Positions 1-8,250 of a stretch of DNA of 64,000 nt are shown piece by piece. Source of the stretch: an uncultured Oscillospiraceae bacterium (lineage in GTDB: Bacteria; Bacillota; Clostridia; Oscillospirales; Oscillospiraceae); contig CAMVRT010000002.1 of assembly GCA_947169975.1 (NCBI GenBank), positions 62,001 to 126,000 on the forward strand. Direction: 5' to 3'. The notes below the pieces were generated by a model, which worked only from the letters and a program-made list of their open reading frames with translations, did not search any database and was not told the DNA's origin. Both the position numbers and the translations under genes were made by a program. Position 1 is the stretch's first letter. Every line of letters begins with the position of its first letter.

Positions 1-978
1 AACCGGGATGCCCTTGCCCTTCAGGCGGAAGACGGTGCCCGTCTGGGTACCCTCAGGGATGGCGTACTTCACCTTGCCGTCAATGGTGGGAATCTCCAGT
101 TCACCGCCCAGCACCGCCTGAGTAAAGGTGATGGGCGCCTCGCAAAACACGGCGGTACCATCTCGGCGGAAAATCTCATGAGGACGCACCATGACAGTGA
201 TCAGCAGATCGCCGCTGGGGCCTCCGTTGCGACCGGCATGGCCCTGGCCCCGCAGGGAGATGGTCTGCCCGTCGTCGATACCGGCGGGGATGGAGACCTT
301 GATGGTCTTGCGCTTGCGGACAGCACCCCGGCCGCTGCAGTCCGGGCAGGGCTGGTGGATGATCTTGCCGGTGCCGCCGCACTTGGGGCACACGGTCTGG
401 GACTGCATGACGCCGAAGGGAGTACGCTGGGCACGGGTCACGGTGCCGCTGCCGCGGCAGTCCGGGCAGACCTCCGGCGTGGTGCCGGGGGCGCAGCCGT
501 TGCCCTTGCAGGTGGGGCACTGCTCGCTGCGCTCCACTGTGACCTCTTTCTCGCAGCCGAAGGCCGCTTCGGTGAAGCTGATGGCCACACTGGCGCGAAT
601 GCTCTCGCCCCGCTGGGGACCGTTGCGCCGGGCCGCCGCAGAGCCGAAGCCGCCGCCGAAGAAGCTGCCGAAGATGTCGCCCAGATCGCCGAAATCGAAT
701 CCGGCGCCGTAGCCGCCCGCTCCGCCGGCGCCCGCCCCGTAGCTGGGATCCACGCCGGCAAAGCCGAACTGGTCGTACCGGGCCTTCTTCTCCGGATCGG
801 ACAGCACCTCGTTGGCCTCGTTGACCTCCTTGAACTTCTCCTCGGCCTCCTTGTCGCCGGGGTTCATGTCCGGGTGGTACTTCCGGGCCAGCTTTTTATA
901 CGCTTTTTTGATCTCGTCCTCGCTGGCGTCTCTGGAGACGCCCAGAACCTCGTAGTAATCGCGTTTATCCTGTGCCAT
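1..978 (-). CDS. dnaJ: Chaperone protein DnaJ (C-terminus cut by window start)
   Basis: Hsp40 co-chaperone that stimulates DnaK ATPase and delivers unfolded clients. The reading frame runs open to base 1, so about 326 codons are present and the last part of the C-terminal substrate domain is missing. Visible in order: J domain (residues 1-70) with HPD at 35-37, a Gly/Phe-rich linker (about 75-115), four CxxCxGxG zinc-finger repeats ([32 protein letters not shown]), then the start of the C-terminal beta domains. It is the last visible gene of the hrcA-grpE-dnaK-dnaJ operon, 74 bases after dnaK. The start is the ATG at 978, behind AGGAGA. Confidence 0.96.
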   Translation of the reverse strand, partial: MAQDKRDYYEVLGVSRDASEDEIKKAYKKLARKYHPDMNPGDKEAEEKFKEVNEANEVLSDPEKKARYDQFGFAGVDPSYGAGAGGAGGYGAGFDFGDLGDIFGSFFGGGFGSAAARRNGPQRGESIRASVAISFTEAAFGCEKEVTVERSEQCPTCKGNGCAPGTTPEVCPDCRGSGTVTRAQRTPFGVMQSQTVCPKCGGTGKIIHQPCPDCSGRGAVRKRKTIKVSIPAGIDDGQTISLRGQGHAGRNGGPSGDLLITVMVRPHEIFRRDGTAVFCEAPITFTQAVLGGELEIPTIDGKVKYAIPEGTQTGTVFRLKGKGIPV

Positions 979-999
979 GGATGGTCTCTCCTAATAACG

Positions 1000-1039
1000 C
1001 CGCAAACGGGGGCAGGTCTCCCTGTCCCCCCTTTTGCGG
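1000..1039 (-). promoter_or_regulatory. Intercistronic stem-loop between dnaK and dnaJ
   Basis: An inverted repeat pairs 1000-1016 with about 1022-1039 (outer arms CCGCAAA/TTTGCGG, inner arms rich in G/C with one bulge). Read in the operon direction it is not followed by a T-run, so it does not look like an intrinsic terminator. It is more likely an RNA processing or stability element that sets the dnaK:dnaJ ratio. The hairpin is seen in the sequence; the role is inferred. Confidence 0.55.
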
Positions 1040-1052
1040 ATGCGGTAATTCT

Positions 1053-2903
1053 TTATTTGTTCTGATCGTCGTCGTCCACGACCTTGTAGTCGGCGTCATA
1101 GTACTGACCGCCCTGGGCGCCGCCGGGGTTGGGACCGGCCTGACCGCCCATGTTGGGATCGCCCTGGGGAGCCTGCTGCTGATAGAGCTTCTCGCTCATC
1201 TTGTAGAACAGCTGGGTCAGCTCCTCGGTGGCGGCCTTGATGGCGGCGGTGTCGTCGCCCTTCAGGGTCTCCTTCAGCTTGTCAACGCCGGCCTGGATGG
1301 GGGCCTTCTCGCTCTCGGGCAGCTTGTCGCCCAGCTCGCTGAGGGTCTTCTCGGACTGGTAGACCATCTGGTCGGCCTGGTTGCGGACTTCCACCTTCTC
1401 CTTGATCTTGGCGTCCTCGGCGGCATACTGCTCGGCCTCCTTGACGGCCTTCTCAATGTCCTCCTTGCTCATGTTGGAGGAGGAGGTGATGGTGATGTGC
1501 TGCTCGGTGCCGGTGCCCAGATCCTTGGCGGACACGTTGACGATGCCGTTGGCGTCGATATCGAAGGTCACCTCGATCTGGGGCACACCGCGGCGGGCCG
1601 GAGCGATGCCGTCCAGATGGAAGCGGCCCAGGCTCTTGTTGGCGGCGGCCATCTCGCGCTCGCCCTGCAGCACGTTGACCTCCACGGAGGTCTGGTTATC
1701 AGCGGCGGTGGAGAAGATCTGGCTCTTCTTCACGGGGATGGTGGTGTTGCGCTCGATGAGGCGGGTGCACACGCCGCCCATGGTCTCGATGCCCAGGGAC
1801 AGAGGCGTCACGTCCAGCAGCAGCAGGCCCTTGACGTCGCCGGTCAGCACTCCGGCCTGGAGGGCGGCGCCCATGGCCACGCACTCATCGGGGTTGATGC
1901 CCTTAAAGGGCTCGGCGCCGGTGAAGTTCTTGACGGCCTCCACCACGGCGGGAATACGGCTGGAGCCGCCCACCATCAGCACCTTTGCCAGATCGCTGGG
2001 CTTCAGACCGGCGTCAGACATGGCCTGGCGGACAGGACCCATGGTGGCGTCCACCAGGTGGCCGGTGAGCTCGTTGAACTTGGCGCGGGTCAGTGTCACG
2101 TCCAGGTGCTTGGGGCCGGTGGCGTCGGCGGTGATATAGGGCAGGTTGATGTTGGAGGTGGTGACGCCGCTCAGCTCGATCTTGGCCTTCTCGGCGGCCT
2201 CCTTCAGACGCTGCATGGCCACCTTGTCGCCGCTGAGGTCGATGCCCTCAGCCTTCTTGAACTCGCTGACCAGATACTTCATGATGCACTGGTCGAAGTC
2301 GTCGCCGCCCAGACGGTTGTTGCCGGCGGTGGCCAGGACCTCGATGACGCCGTCATCGATCTCCAGAATGGACACATCGAAGGTGCCGCCGCCCAGGTCG
2401 TAGACCATGATCTTCTGGGCCTGCTCCTTGTCCACGCCGTAGGCCAGAGCGGCGGCGGTGGGCTCGTTGATGATACGCTTGACCTCCAGACCGGCGATCT
2501 TGCCGGCGTCCTTGGTGGCCTGACGCTGGGAGTCGGTGAAGTAGGCGGGGACGGTGATGACGGCCTCGGTGACGGTGCTGCCCAGATAGGCCTCGGCGTC
2601 GGATTTCAGCTTCTGCAGGATCATGGCGCTGATCTCCTGGGGGGTGTAGGCCTTGCCGTCGATGTTGACCCGGTGGTCGGAGCCCATCTCACGCTTGATG
2701 GAGGAGATGGTGCGGTCGGGATTGGTGATGGCCTGGCGCTTTGCCACCTGGCCCACCATGCGCTCGCCGGTCTTGGAGAAGGCCACCACGGACGGGGTGG
2801 TGCGGTTGCCCTCGGCGTTGGCGATGACGACTGCCTCGCCGCCCTCCATGACGGCTACGCAGGAGTTGGTCGTACCCAGATCGATACCGATAACTTTAGA
2901 CAT
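1053..2903 (-). CDS. dnaK: Molecular chaperone DnaK (Hsp70)
   Basis: ATP-dependent cytoplasmic Hsp70 that works with DnaJ and GrpE. At 616 residues it is complete and near the usual length for Firmicutes. The N-terminal phosphate loop [10 protein letters not shown] lies at about 5-14, the ATPase lobes run to about 360, the linker region [10 protein letters not shown] follows, then the beta-sandwich substrate domain and helical lid. The C-terminus is acidic (DDDDQNK). AGGAGG lies just upstream of the ATG at 2903. Unlike the tight hrcA/grpE junction, 264 bases separate it from grpE, and these hold a mosaic hairpin repeat. Confidence 0.98.
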   Translation of the reverse strand: MSKVIGIDLGTTNSCVAVMEGGEAVVIANAEGNRTTPSVVAFSKTGERMVGQVAKRQAITNPDRTISSIKREMGSDHRVNIDGKAYTPQEISAMILQKLKSDAEAYLGSTVTEAVITVPAYFTDSQRQATKDAGKIAGLEVKRIINEPTAAALAYGVDKEQAQKIMVYDLGGGTFDVSILEIDDGVIEVLATAGNNRLGGDDFDQCIMKYLVSEFKKAEGIDLSGDKVAMQRLKEAAEKAKIELSGVTTSNINLPYITADATGPKHLDVTLTRAKFNELTGHLVDATMGPVRQAMSDAGLKPSDLAKVLMVGGSSRIPAVVEAVKNFTGAEPFKGINPDECVAMGAALQAGVLTGDVKGLLLLDVTPLSLGIETMGGVCTRLIERNTTIPVKKSQIFSTAADNQTSVEVNVLQGEREMAAANKSLGRFHLDGIAPARRGVPQIEVTFDIDANGIVNVSAKDLGTGTEQHITITSSSNMSKEDIEKAVKEAEQYAAEDAKIKEKVEVRNQADQMVYQSEKTLSELGDKLPESEKAPIQAGVDKLKETLKGDDTAAIKAATEELTQLFYKMSEKLYQQQAPQGDPNMGGQAGPNPGGAQGGQYYDADYKVVDDDDQNK

Positions 2904-2989
2904 AATGTTTGCCTCCTATTATACTTTCAATTTATTATTGTTTGGTTTTCAAATTGGTTCTATCAAAACGCAGCGGTAATTGCGTAATT

Positions 2990-3167
2990 GCCTCGCAGAG
3001 TTTCGCCGCCGCAGCGGCGAAAGAAATCAAATCATTTTTCACCGCGGCGTGTACGTGGTGAAAAATACCTCTCAGCCTGCGCAGTGTGCGAGCGTCTCAC
3101 GCAAGCGAGTGCGCGGAGCGGGCTGCAAGCCCTTTCGTTGAAAATGGCGCAGCTATTTTCAACGAAG
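2990..3167 (+). repeat. Mosaic hairpin repeat, copy 1 (between grpE and dnaK)
   Basis: A dispersed intergenic repeat, oriented here from GCCTCGCAGAG at the left to GGCTGCAAGCC and a terminal hairpin at the right. Three stem-loops are clear: TTTCGCCGC/GCGGCGAAA around a CGCA loop (about 3000-3022), TTTTTCACC/GGTGAAAAA (about 3035-3066), and a 15-bp terminal hairpin at 3134-3166. Related copies lie at 22040-22307 and from 63878 to the window end. The arms differ between copies but remain complementary within each. It occupies most of the grpE-dnaK gap inside the operon and would be transcribed. No encoded protein is plausible. Confidence 0.75.
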
Positions 3168-3728
3168 TCAGTTTGCGACTTTCACCACGGAGAACCGCAG
3201 CACCTTGTCGCCCATGATAAAGCCCTTCTGGAAGACCTCCACCACCGTGTTCTCTCCGGCGTTTTCGTCCTCCACGTGCATGACGGCGTTGTGCTTTTCC
3301 GGGTCGAAGGGCTGGCCCAGGGCCTCGATTTCGGTAACGCCCAGCTTGCCCAGCACGTCCAGCAGCTGCTTGGTGATCATTTCCAGGCCCTGTCGGTGGG
3401 GATCGTTCTCCTCACACTGGTTCACGCCACGCTGCAGATTGTCGTACACATCCAGGAACGGCTTGATGGTGTCGGCCTTGGCGGTGCCGTAGAGATTTTC
3501 CTTCTCCTTGGCGGTGCGCTTGCGGTAGTTGTCATATTCGGCGGCCAGACGGAGATATTTGTCGTTGCCGTCGCTGACCAGCTTGGCCAGGGCCTCCATC
3601 TTCTCCATCTGCTCCCGGGTAACGGTGAAGGTTTCCTCCTTCTCCCCGCTCTCCTCTGCCTGTGGCGCCGCCTGTTCCTCCGGAACGGGCTCGCTCTCCG
3701 GCAGGTCCTTCTTTTCCTTCTCGCTCAT
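3168..3728 (-). CDS. grpE: Nucleotide exchange factor GrpE
   Basis: Dimeric ADP/ATP exchange factor for DnaK. It has 186 residues. The first 45 or so are acidic and low in complexity, then comes a charged helical dimerisation segment (about 45-125, including YDNYRKRT and KPFLDVYDNLQRG), then the C-terminal beta domain ending EVFQKGFIMGDKVLRFSVVKVAN. The ATG overlaps the hrcA stop as ATGA, which suggests translational coupling. Its stop is immediately followed by the terminal hairpin of repeat copy 1. Confidence 0.97.
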   Translation of the reverse strand: MSEKEKKDLPESEPVPEEQAAPQAEESGEKEETFTVTREQMEKMEALAKLVSDGNDKYLRLAAEYDNYRKRTAKEKENLYGTAKADTIKPFLDVYDNLQRGVNQCEENDPHRQGLEMITKQLLDVLGKLGVTEIEALGQPFDPEKHNAVMHVEDENAGENTVVEVFQKGFIMGDKVLRFSVVKVAN

Positions 3729-4774
3729 TTCTCTTCCTCCTTGGGGGGTAACTGGTTCTTCTTGCCGAACATGGCGCTCAGGCTCTCGGCAAAGTAGCTG
3801 AGCCGGGCAGCCACGGTGGCATAATCCATGCGGGTGGGACCCACAACGCCCACCAGCCCCCGCATATTATCGCCGATATCGTAGCTGGCAATGACCACGC
3901 TGCTCTCCTTCAGGGCGTCGTTGACGTTCTCCGGCCCGATGAGGATCTGCATGGGGGTGTCGCCGGCGGGAACCGGCAGGTTCTCCTTGTTGTCCACCAT
4001 GAAGCTCATCAGGTCGTGGGCCTTGTCCACGTCCCGGTACTCCGGAAACTTCAGCAGCTGGCTGGCGCCGTTGGTGAAGACCTCCTGCCGCTCGCTCCTG
4101 GCCAGCAGCTCTCCGGCGTACTCCACCACACGGTTCAAAAGCAGGAACCAGTTTCCATCCACCTGATCGCTGAGGCTCATAAGGTGTCCGTTCATCTCGG
4201 CCTTGCCCACGCCGGTGAAGTGGGTATTGAGCAGGTGGCTCAGCTGGGGCAGCTGCTCCGCCTCCACCGGCAGGTCCAGCGCCATGAGCTGGCTCTTGAC
4301 CTGACTGTCCGACAGCATCACCACGGCGATGAAGCTGCGGCTGTCCACGGCAATGAGCTCAAAGCGCTGCACGGTGGCGGCGCTCTTGTGATCGGCCACG
4401 GTATAGGTGGGGTAGCCCACAATGCTGGACACCATCTGCCCCGCCCGGGAGATCATCTCGTCCGTGCCCGCCATGGTGCCGGACAGGGACCGGTTGATCT
4501 CCGCCGTCTCCTCGGCGCTGAGGGGCTTGCGCTCCATCAGCTCGTTGACGTACAGGCGGTAGCCCGCAGGCGAGGGGATGCGTCCGGCGGAGGTGTGGGG
4601 CTGCTCCAGATAGCCCAGCTCCGTCAGGTCCGCCAGCTCGTTGCGCACGGTGGCGGAGCTGATCTTGCCGGACATTTGCTCCACGATGGCCTTGGAGCCC
4701 ATGGGCTCCGCCGTGGCGATGTAGCCCTCCACCACGATCTTTAATATTTCCTTTTTCCGGCGGGTCAATTCCAT
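3725..4774 (-). CDS. hrcA: Heat-inducible transcription repressor HrcA
   Basis: Repressor of class I heat-shock genes that binds CIRCE and needs GroEL for activity. It has 349 residues: an N-terminal winged-helix (MELTRRKKEILKIVVEGYI to about 75) with the family signature SSATVRNELADLTELGYLEQPHTSAGRIPS, then a GAF-like dimerisation domain. A longer frame reaches 4828, but the ATG at 4774 has GGAGG seven bases upstream and begins at the family's usual N-terminus. It is first in its operon, directly downstream of a perfect CIRCE, so it represses itself and grpE-dnaK-dnaJ. Confidence 0.97.
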   Translation of the reverse strand: MELTRRKKEILKIVVEGYIATAEPMGSKAIVEQMSGKISSATVRNELADLTELGYLEQPHTSAGRIPSPAGYRLYVNELMERKPLSAEETAEINRSLSGTMAGTDEMISRAGQMVSSIVGYPTYTVADHKSAATVQRFELIAVDSRSFIAVVMLSDSQVKSQLMALDLPVEAEQLPQLSHLLNTHFTGVGKAEMNGHLMSLSDQVDGNWFLLLNRVVEYAGELLARSERQEVFTNGASQLLKFPEYRDVDKAHDLMSFMVDNKENLPVPAGDTPMQILIGPENVNDALKESSVVIASYDIGDNMRGLVGVVGPTRMDYATVAARLSYFAESLSAMFGKKNQLPPKEEEK

Positions 4775-4788
4775 GACGCTTCCTCCGT

Positions 4789-4815
4789 TTAGCACTCCTT
4801 TTCCCGGAGTGCTAA
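4789..4815 (-). promoter_or_regulatory. CIRCE operator
   Basis: A perfect match to the HrcA operator: TTAGCACTC, nine bases, GAGTGCTAA. It sits at the expected transcription start of the hrcA operon, 15 bases upstream of the start codon, so its RNA copy also lies in the 5' leader. Confidence 0.98.
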
Positions 4816-4818
4816 AAC

Positions 4819-4847
4819 AGTGTACCACCCCTTTCCTGCAAAGTCAA
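4819..4847 (-). promoter_or_regulatory. Promoter of the hrcA operon
   Basis: Reading on the minus strand, -35 TTGACT (4842-4847), 17-bp spacer, -10 TACACT (4819-4824). CIRCE begins right after the -10, as expected for HrcA repression. Confidence 0.85.
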
Positions 4848-4941
4848 TAGCTGGGGCTTTGAATTATTTGTAAACAAACAAGCCCATCCCACAAAGATGG
4901 CAGCATATGATTCATATGAGTTTTATAAGGAGGATCCCGCC

Positions 4942-5865
4942 ATGTCCATTTATACTTCTGTCGATCATCTCGTCGGCAACACCCCGCTGCTGGAGCTGGG
5001 AAATATGGAGCGGGAGGCGGGCCTGACGGCCCGGCTTCTGGTCAAGCTGGAGTATCTGAATCCCGCCGGATCCGTCAAGGACCGGGTGGCCCTGGCCATG
5101 ATCAACGACGCCGAGGCAAAAGGTCTGCTGCAGGCCGGCTCCGTCATCGTGGAGCCTACCTCCGGCAACACCGGCATCGGCCTTGCCGCCGTAGCGGCGG
5201 CAAGGGGATACCGGCTCATCATCGTCATGCCGGAGGACATGAGCAAAGAGCGCCGCCGCCTGCTGCGCGCCTACGGCGCGGAGCTGGTGCTGACGGCAGG
5301 GGGCATGGAGGGCGCCATCGCCAAAGCCGAGGCGCTGGCGGCGGAGATCCCCGGTGCCTTTCTTCCCGGACAGTTCGGCAACCCCGCCAATCCCGCCGCG
5401 CACTACATCTCTACCGGGCCGGAGATCTGGCGGGACACCGGCGGACAGGTGGACGTTTTCGTGGCGGGTGTGGGCACCGGCGGCACCGTCACCGGCGTAG
5501 GACGCTATCTGAAGGAGCAGAACCCGCTGGTAACGGTGGTGGCGGTGGAGCCCGCCGGCTCGGCGGTCCTCAGCGGCGGCGCTCCCGGCTGTCACGGACT
5601 GCAGGGCATCGGCGCGGGCTTTGTTCCGGAGGTTCTGGACAGGTTGGTCATCGACCAGATCATCCCCGTGACCGATGAGGACGCCTATGCCGCGGCACAG
5701 CTTCTGGCCCGCAGGGAGGGCGTGCTGGCGGGCATTTCCTCCGGTGCGGCGCTCTGGGCCGCCATGCAGGCGGCAAAACGCCCGGAAAGCCGGGGCAAGA
5801 CCGTGGTGGCGCTGCTGCCCGACGGCGGCGACCGCTATCTGTCCACGGCGCTGTATGGGGATTGA
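4942..5865 (+). CDS. cysK: Cysteine synthase (O-acetylserine sulfhydrylase)
   Basis: PLP enzyme that makes L-cysteine from O-acetylserine and sulfide. It has 307 residues, the family length. The PLP lysine is K46 in NPAGSVKDR, the substrate loop is EPTSGNTGIG, and the phosphate-binding loop is GVGTGGTVTGVG. ISSGAALWAA and the C-terminal LLPDGGDRYLST are also typical. The start is the ATG at 4942 behind AAGGAGG; an upstream in-frame ATG at 4897 has no such site. It stands alone, divergent from hrcA and convergent with folC. CysK versus CysM cannot be settled from sequence alone. Confidence 0.93.
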   Translation: MSIYTSVDHLVGNTPLLELGNMEREAGLTARLLVKLEYLNPAGSVKDRVALAMINDAEAKGLLQAGSVIVEPTSGNTGIGLAAVAAARGYRLIIVMPEDMSKERRRLLRAYGAELVLTAGGMEGAIAKAEALAAEIPGAFLPGQFGNPANPAAHYISTGPEIWRDTGGQVDVFVAGVGTGGTVTGVGRYLKEQNPLVTVVAVEPAGSAVLSGGAPGCHGLQGIGAGFVPEVLDRLVIDQIIPVTDEDAYAAAQLLARREGVLAGISSGAALWAAMQAAKRPESRGKTVVALLPDGGDRYLSTALYGD

Positions 5866-5901
5866 CCGGGAACAGGCCCATTACCGCCACGCAGCAAAAA
5901 A

Positions 5902-5934
5902 TCACGGGAAAGAGGCTGCGCCGCTTTCCCGTGA
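5902..5934. terminator. Bidirectional terminator between cysK and folC
   Basis: An 11-bp perfect stem, TCACGGGAAAG/CTTTCCCGTGA (5902-5912 with 5924-5934). A's precede it and CTTCTTTT follows, so it can end transcription of both convergent genes. Confidence 0.8.
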
Positions 5935-5951
5935 CTTCTTTTCATTTGTGA

Positions 5952-7241
5952 TTAACCTTCCAATGCCTTCTGCACGGCCTGCTTGATCTCGCCGTACATG
6001 TAAAGGGAGCCGAGGCACATCAGCGGCCGACCGGCCCGCTTGGCCAGAGGCAGCGCGGCGGCAACGCCGTCGGCAGGGGTGGCGCACACCGTGACGGGCA
6101 CGCCGCGGCGGCGGAACTCCTCGGCCAGATCGGCAGCGGCCAGAGAGCGGTCGCTGTCAGGCCGCACCGTCACCACGGCGGCGGCTACGGGGGCCAGCGC
6201 ATCCACCATGTCGCTGTGATCCTTGTCGGCCATGACGCCCATGACCAGCACCACCTTGCCGTCCGTCGTCAGAGGGGAGAGCAGGGCGCGGATGTTCTCC
6301 AGCGCGCCGGCTACGCCGTGGGGGTTGTGGGCGCCGTCGTACACCACCAGCGGCTCCCGGCTGAGGATGTCAAACCGGGCCTTCCAGCGGGTAGCGGCCA
6401 GACCCTGCGTCACCGCCTCGTCGGAGATGGCAAAGCCCTGCTGCCGCAGCAGGTCAACCGCCGTCAGCACCGTAGCGGTGTTGCGGGTCTGATACAAGCC
6501 CACCAGCGGGATATGGACGGCACGGCCGTCAAATCGGAAATCCGTACCGAAGAGGTCGGAGCGGATGTGGGAAATGGCGGAGAAATCCGTGTGGGTGCAG
6601 GCACTGCCCCGCTCTGCGGCGGTGCGGCGGATCACCGCCTCGGCGTCCGCATCGCACTCGCCGTAAAGGACGGGGACGCCGGGCTTGATAATGCCCGCCT
6701 TCTCCCCGGCGATCTGGGCGGTGGTATCGCCCAGCACGGCGCAGTGGTCCAGGGCGATACCGGTGATGACGGACAGCACGGTGGTGTCCACCACGTTGGT
6801 GGAATCCAGCCGGCCACCCAGTCCAACCTCCCACACCACCACATCGCAGCCCACCCGGCGGAAATAGACCAGCGCAATGGCGGTGATCAGCTCAAAGGCG
6901 GTGGGGCCGTCCTCCATGGCGTCGGCGCAGGTCTTCACCTGCTCCGTGGCCCATGCCAGCTCGTCATCGGGAATATCCTCGCCGCCGAAGCGGATGCGGT
7001 CGTTGAAATGCTCAATGAAGGGAGAGGTAAACAGGCCGACCCGGTACCCCGCCCTGCGGAGGATGGAATCCAGCATGGCGGAGACGGAGCCCTTGCCGTT
7101 GGTGCCGGCGATATGGATGAACCGTAGCTCCCGCTGGGGATCGCCCAGCATATGGCACAGCTCGGTGATCCGCGCAAGGCCGGGGCGGCTGCCCTTCCAC
7201 TCCACGGAGTCGAGATAGGCCATGGCCTCTTGATATGTCAT
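5952..7241 (-). CDS. folC: Bifunctional folylpolyglutamate / dihydrofolate synthase
   Basis: Adds glutamate to folates (and possibly to dihydropteroate) using ATP, which traps folate in the cell. About 429 residues of the Mur-ligase fold. The P-loop is GTNGKGSVSA at about 46-55; the central domain carries EVGLGGRLDSTNVV and GIALDHCAVLGDT; YDGAHNPHG marks the C-terminal domain. Two adjacent ATGs (7244, 7241) are possible; I list the second because AAGGAAG spaces better with it. It lies 38 bases downstream of folT and shares the THF riboswitch leader: uptake and retention of folate under one switch. Confidence 0.94.
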   Translation of the reverse strand: MTYQEAMAYLDSVEWKGSRPGLARITELCHMLGDPQRELRFIHIAGTNGKGSVSAMLDSILRRAGYRVGLFTSPFIEHFNDRIRFGGEDIPDDELAWATEQVKTCADAMEDGPTAFELITAIALVYFRRVGCDVVVWEVGLGGRLDSTNVVDTTVLSVITGIALDHCAVLGDTTAQIAGEKAGIIKPGVPVLYGECDADAEAVIRRTAAERGSACTHTDFSAISHIRSDLFGTDFRFDGRAVHIPLVGLYQTRNTATVLTAVDLLRQQGFAISDEAVTQGLAATRWKARFDILSREPLVVYDGAHNPHGVAGALENIRALLSPLTTDGKVVLVMGVMADKDHSDMVDALAPVAAAVVTVRPDSDRSLAAADLAEEFRRRGVPVTVCATPADGVAAALPLAKRAGRPLMCLGSLYMYGEIKQAVQKALEG

Positions 7242-7279
7242 CATAGGATCGCTTCCTTTTAAATAAATTGTTCATTAAA

Positions 7280-7795
7280 TCATCTGTATTTCTTTATCTG
7301 CCCGGCCAGCTTGATCAGCACCGGCAGCAGGATCAGGTTCAGCGGCACCAGCACGGCGTATTCCGGCAGGCGGTAGACAAACCAGCCCCAGTAGGTCCTG
7401 GAGCCGTAGAGCTGACTGACCCAGACGGTGTTGACAAACAGGCCCAGAAGGAGATTGTTGATGAGCGCCGGCGGCAGAATATGGAGGAAAAACCGGACGG
7501 GCTTCCTGTTGTAGAGAAACCAGCCGTAGACCGCGCCCATCAGCGCGCCGATCACGGTGAAGCCGGGGTGATAGGATCCGAAGGGAAACAGCAGCGCGCC
7601 GATGAGATCGGCCAGACCGCCCACCACAGCGCCTGCCGTGGGCCCGTAGACGATGGCGATCAGCGCCACGGGCACAAAGGCAAAGCCGATGGTCCAGCCG
7701 GCGGTGTGGATGGAGCAAAAGCGGTTCAGCACCACAGACAGCGCGGCCATCATGGCGCAGGCGGTGATGAGCCGCAGCGGAATTCTCCCCTTCAT
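7280..7795 (-). CDS. folT: Folate-specific ECF transporter S component (FolT-like)
   Basis: Membrane substrate-binding subunit that captures folate and docks on a shared ECF energising module encoded elsewhere. It has 171 residues and about six hydrophobic segments. YGPTAGAVVGGLADLIGALLF and the following GSYHPGFTVIGALMG match the folate S-component group. I chose the ATG at 7795 behind GGGAGG; an in-frame ATG at 7831 extends into the leader. Assignment to folate rather than another vitamin rests on three things: sequence, the folC neighbour and the upstream THF riboswitch. Confidence 0.88.
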   Translation of the reverse strand: MKGRIPLRLITACAMMAALSVVLNRFCSIHTAGWTIGFAFVPVALIAIVYGPTAGAVVGGLADLIGALLFPFGSYHPGFTVIGALMGAVYGWFLYNRKPVRFFLHILPPALINNLLLGLFVNTVWVSQLYGSRTYWGWFVYRLPEYAVLVPLNLILLPVLIKLAGQIKKYR

Positions 7796-7868
7796 AACGC
7801 AAAAAACCTCCCATAAATGACAGGCAGACATTCACCCGCCGATCATCCATGAGAGCTTCCTTGCATGG

Positions 7869-7972
7869 GACAGCGGGATGCGAGGGCGGTACTGCAAGGA
7901 GCTGCGCTCCTTTTCGTCCGGCGGACAACTCCCCGTTCCGCAGGCACTTGAACATACCGCACTCTACTCTGT
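7869..7972 (-). ncRNA. THF (tetrahydrofolate) riboswitch
   Basis: On the minus strand this leader matches the THF aptamer in order: GAGTAGA near the 5' end, TTCAAGTG, GGAACGGGGAGTTGTC, GGACGAA, then the closing strand TACCGC...GCATCCCGCTGT. ACAG/CTGT closes the outer helix and GCGGTA/TACCGC a long-range helix. Known THF riboswitches lie ahead of folT and other folate genes, as here. The expression platform is probably sequestration of the folT ribosome-binding site 70 bases downstream; that part is inference. Confidence 0.87.
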
Positions 7973-7987
7973 ACTGATAACACGATT

Positions 7988-8015
7988 ATTATAGCGTTCC
8001 GCCGGGAAAATGCAA
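7988..8015 (-). promoter_or_regulatory. Promoter of the folT-folC operon
   Basis: On the minus strand, -35 TTGCAT (8010-8015), 16-bp spacer, -10 TATAAT (7988-7993). The predicted start falls just before the riboswitch. Confidence 0.75.
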
Positions 8016-8125
8016 CCCCTTTTCGACATTCCGGCTCTGTCTTTCCATCGGGCGTATTTGTCCGCCGGCGGTGCGCATTTCTGTAAAAAATCTCCTTTAC
8101 CTGCTGACAAAACCGCAGCTGCTCA

Positions 8126-8154
8126 TTGACAAATCCCCTTAAAAAAGGTAGGAT
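8126..8154 (+). promoter_or_regulatory. Probable promoter of tdh-kbl
   Basis: -35 TTGACA (8126-8131), 17-bp spacer, -10 TAGGAT (8149-8154). The 455-base gap between folT and tdh holds this promoter, the opposing folT promoter and the THF riboswitch. I see no gene in it. Confidence 0.6.
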
Positions 8155-8250
8155 AAATTGATATCGACTTGATATTGTTTTTCTAATAGGAAGCTACTGG
8201 AAAAACCGTGTCTGCGCACAACAAAATTTTATCATAAGGGGACATGTAAG

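Noticed and set aside
2904-2990. A TATAAT-like -10 just upstream of dnaK
   Set aside because: It lies only a few bases before the ribosome-binding site and no -35 is at proper distance. dnaK is more likely fed by the CIRCE promoter.
7275-7955. A longer minus-strand frame (226 residues) overlapping folT
   Set aside because: It is in another reading frame, runs through the THF riboswitch and lacks membrane segments; the 171-residue FolT frame has the family signatures.
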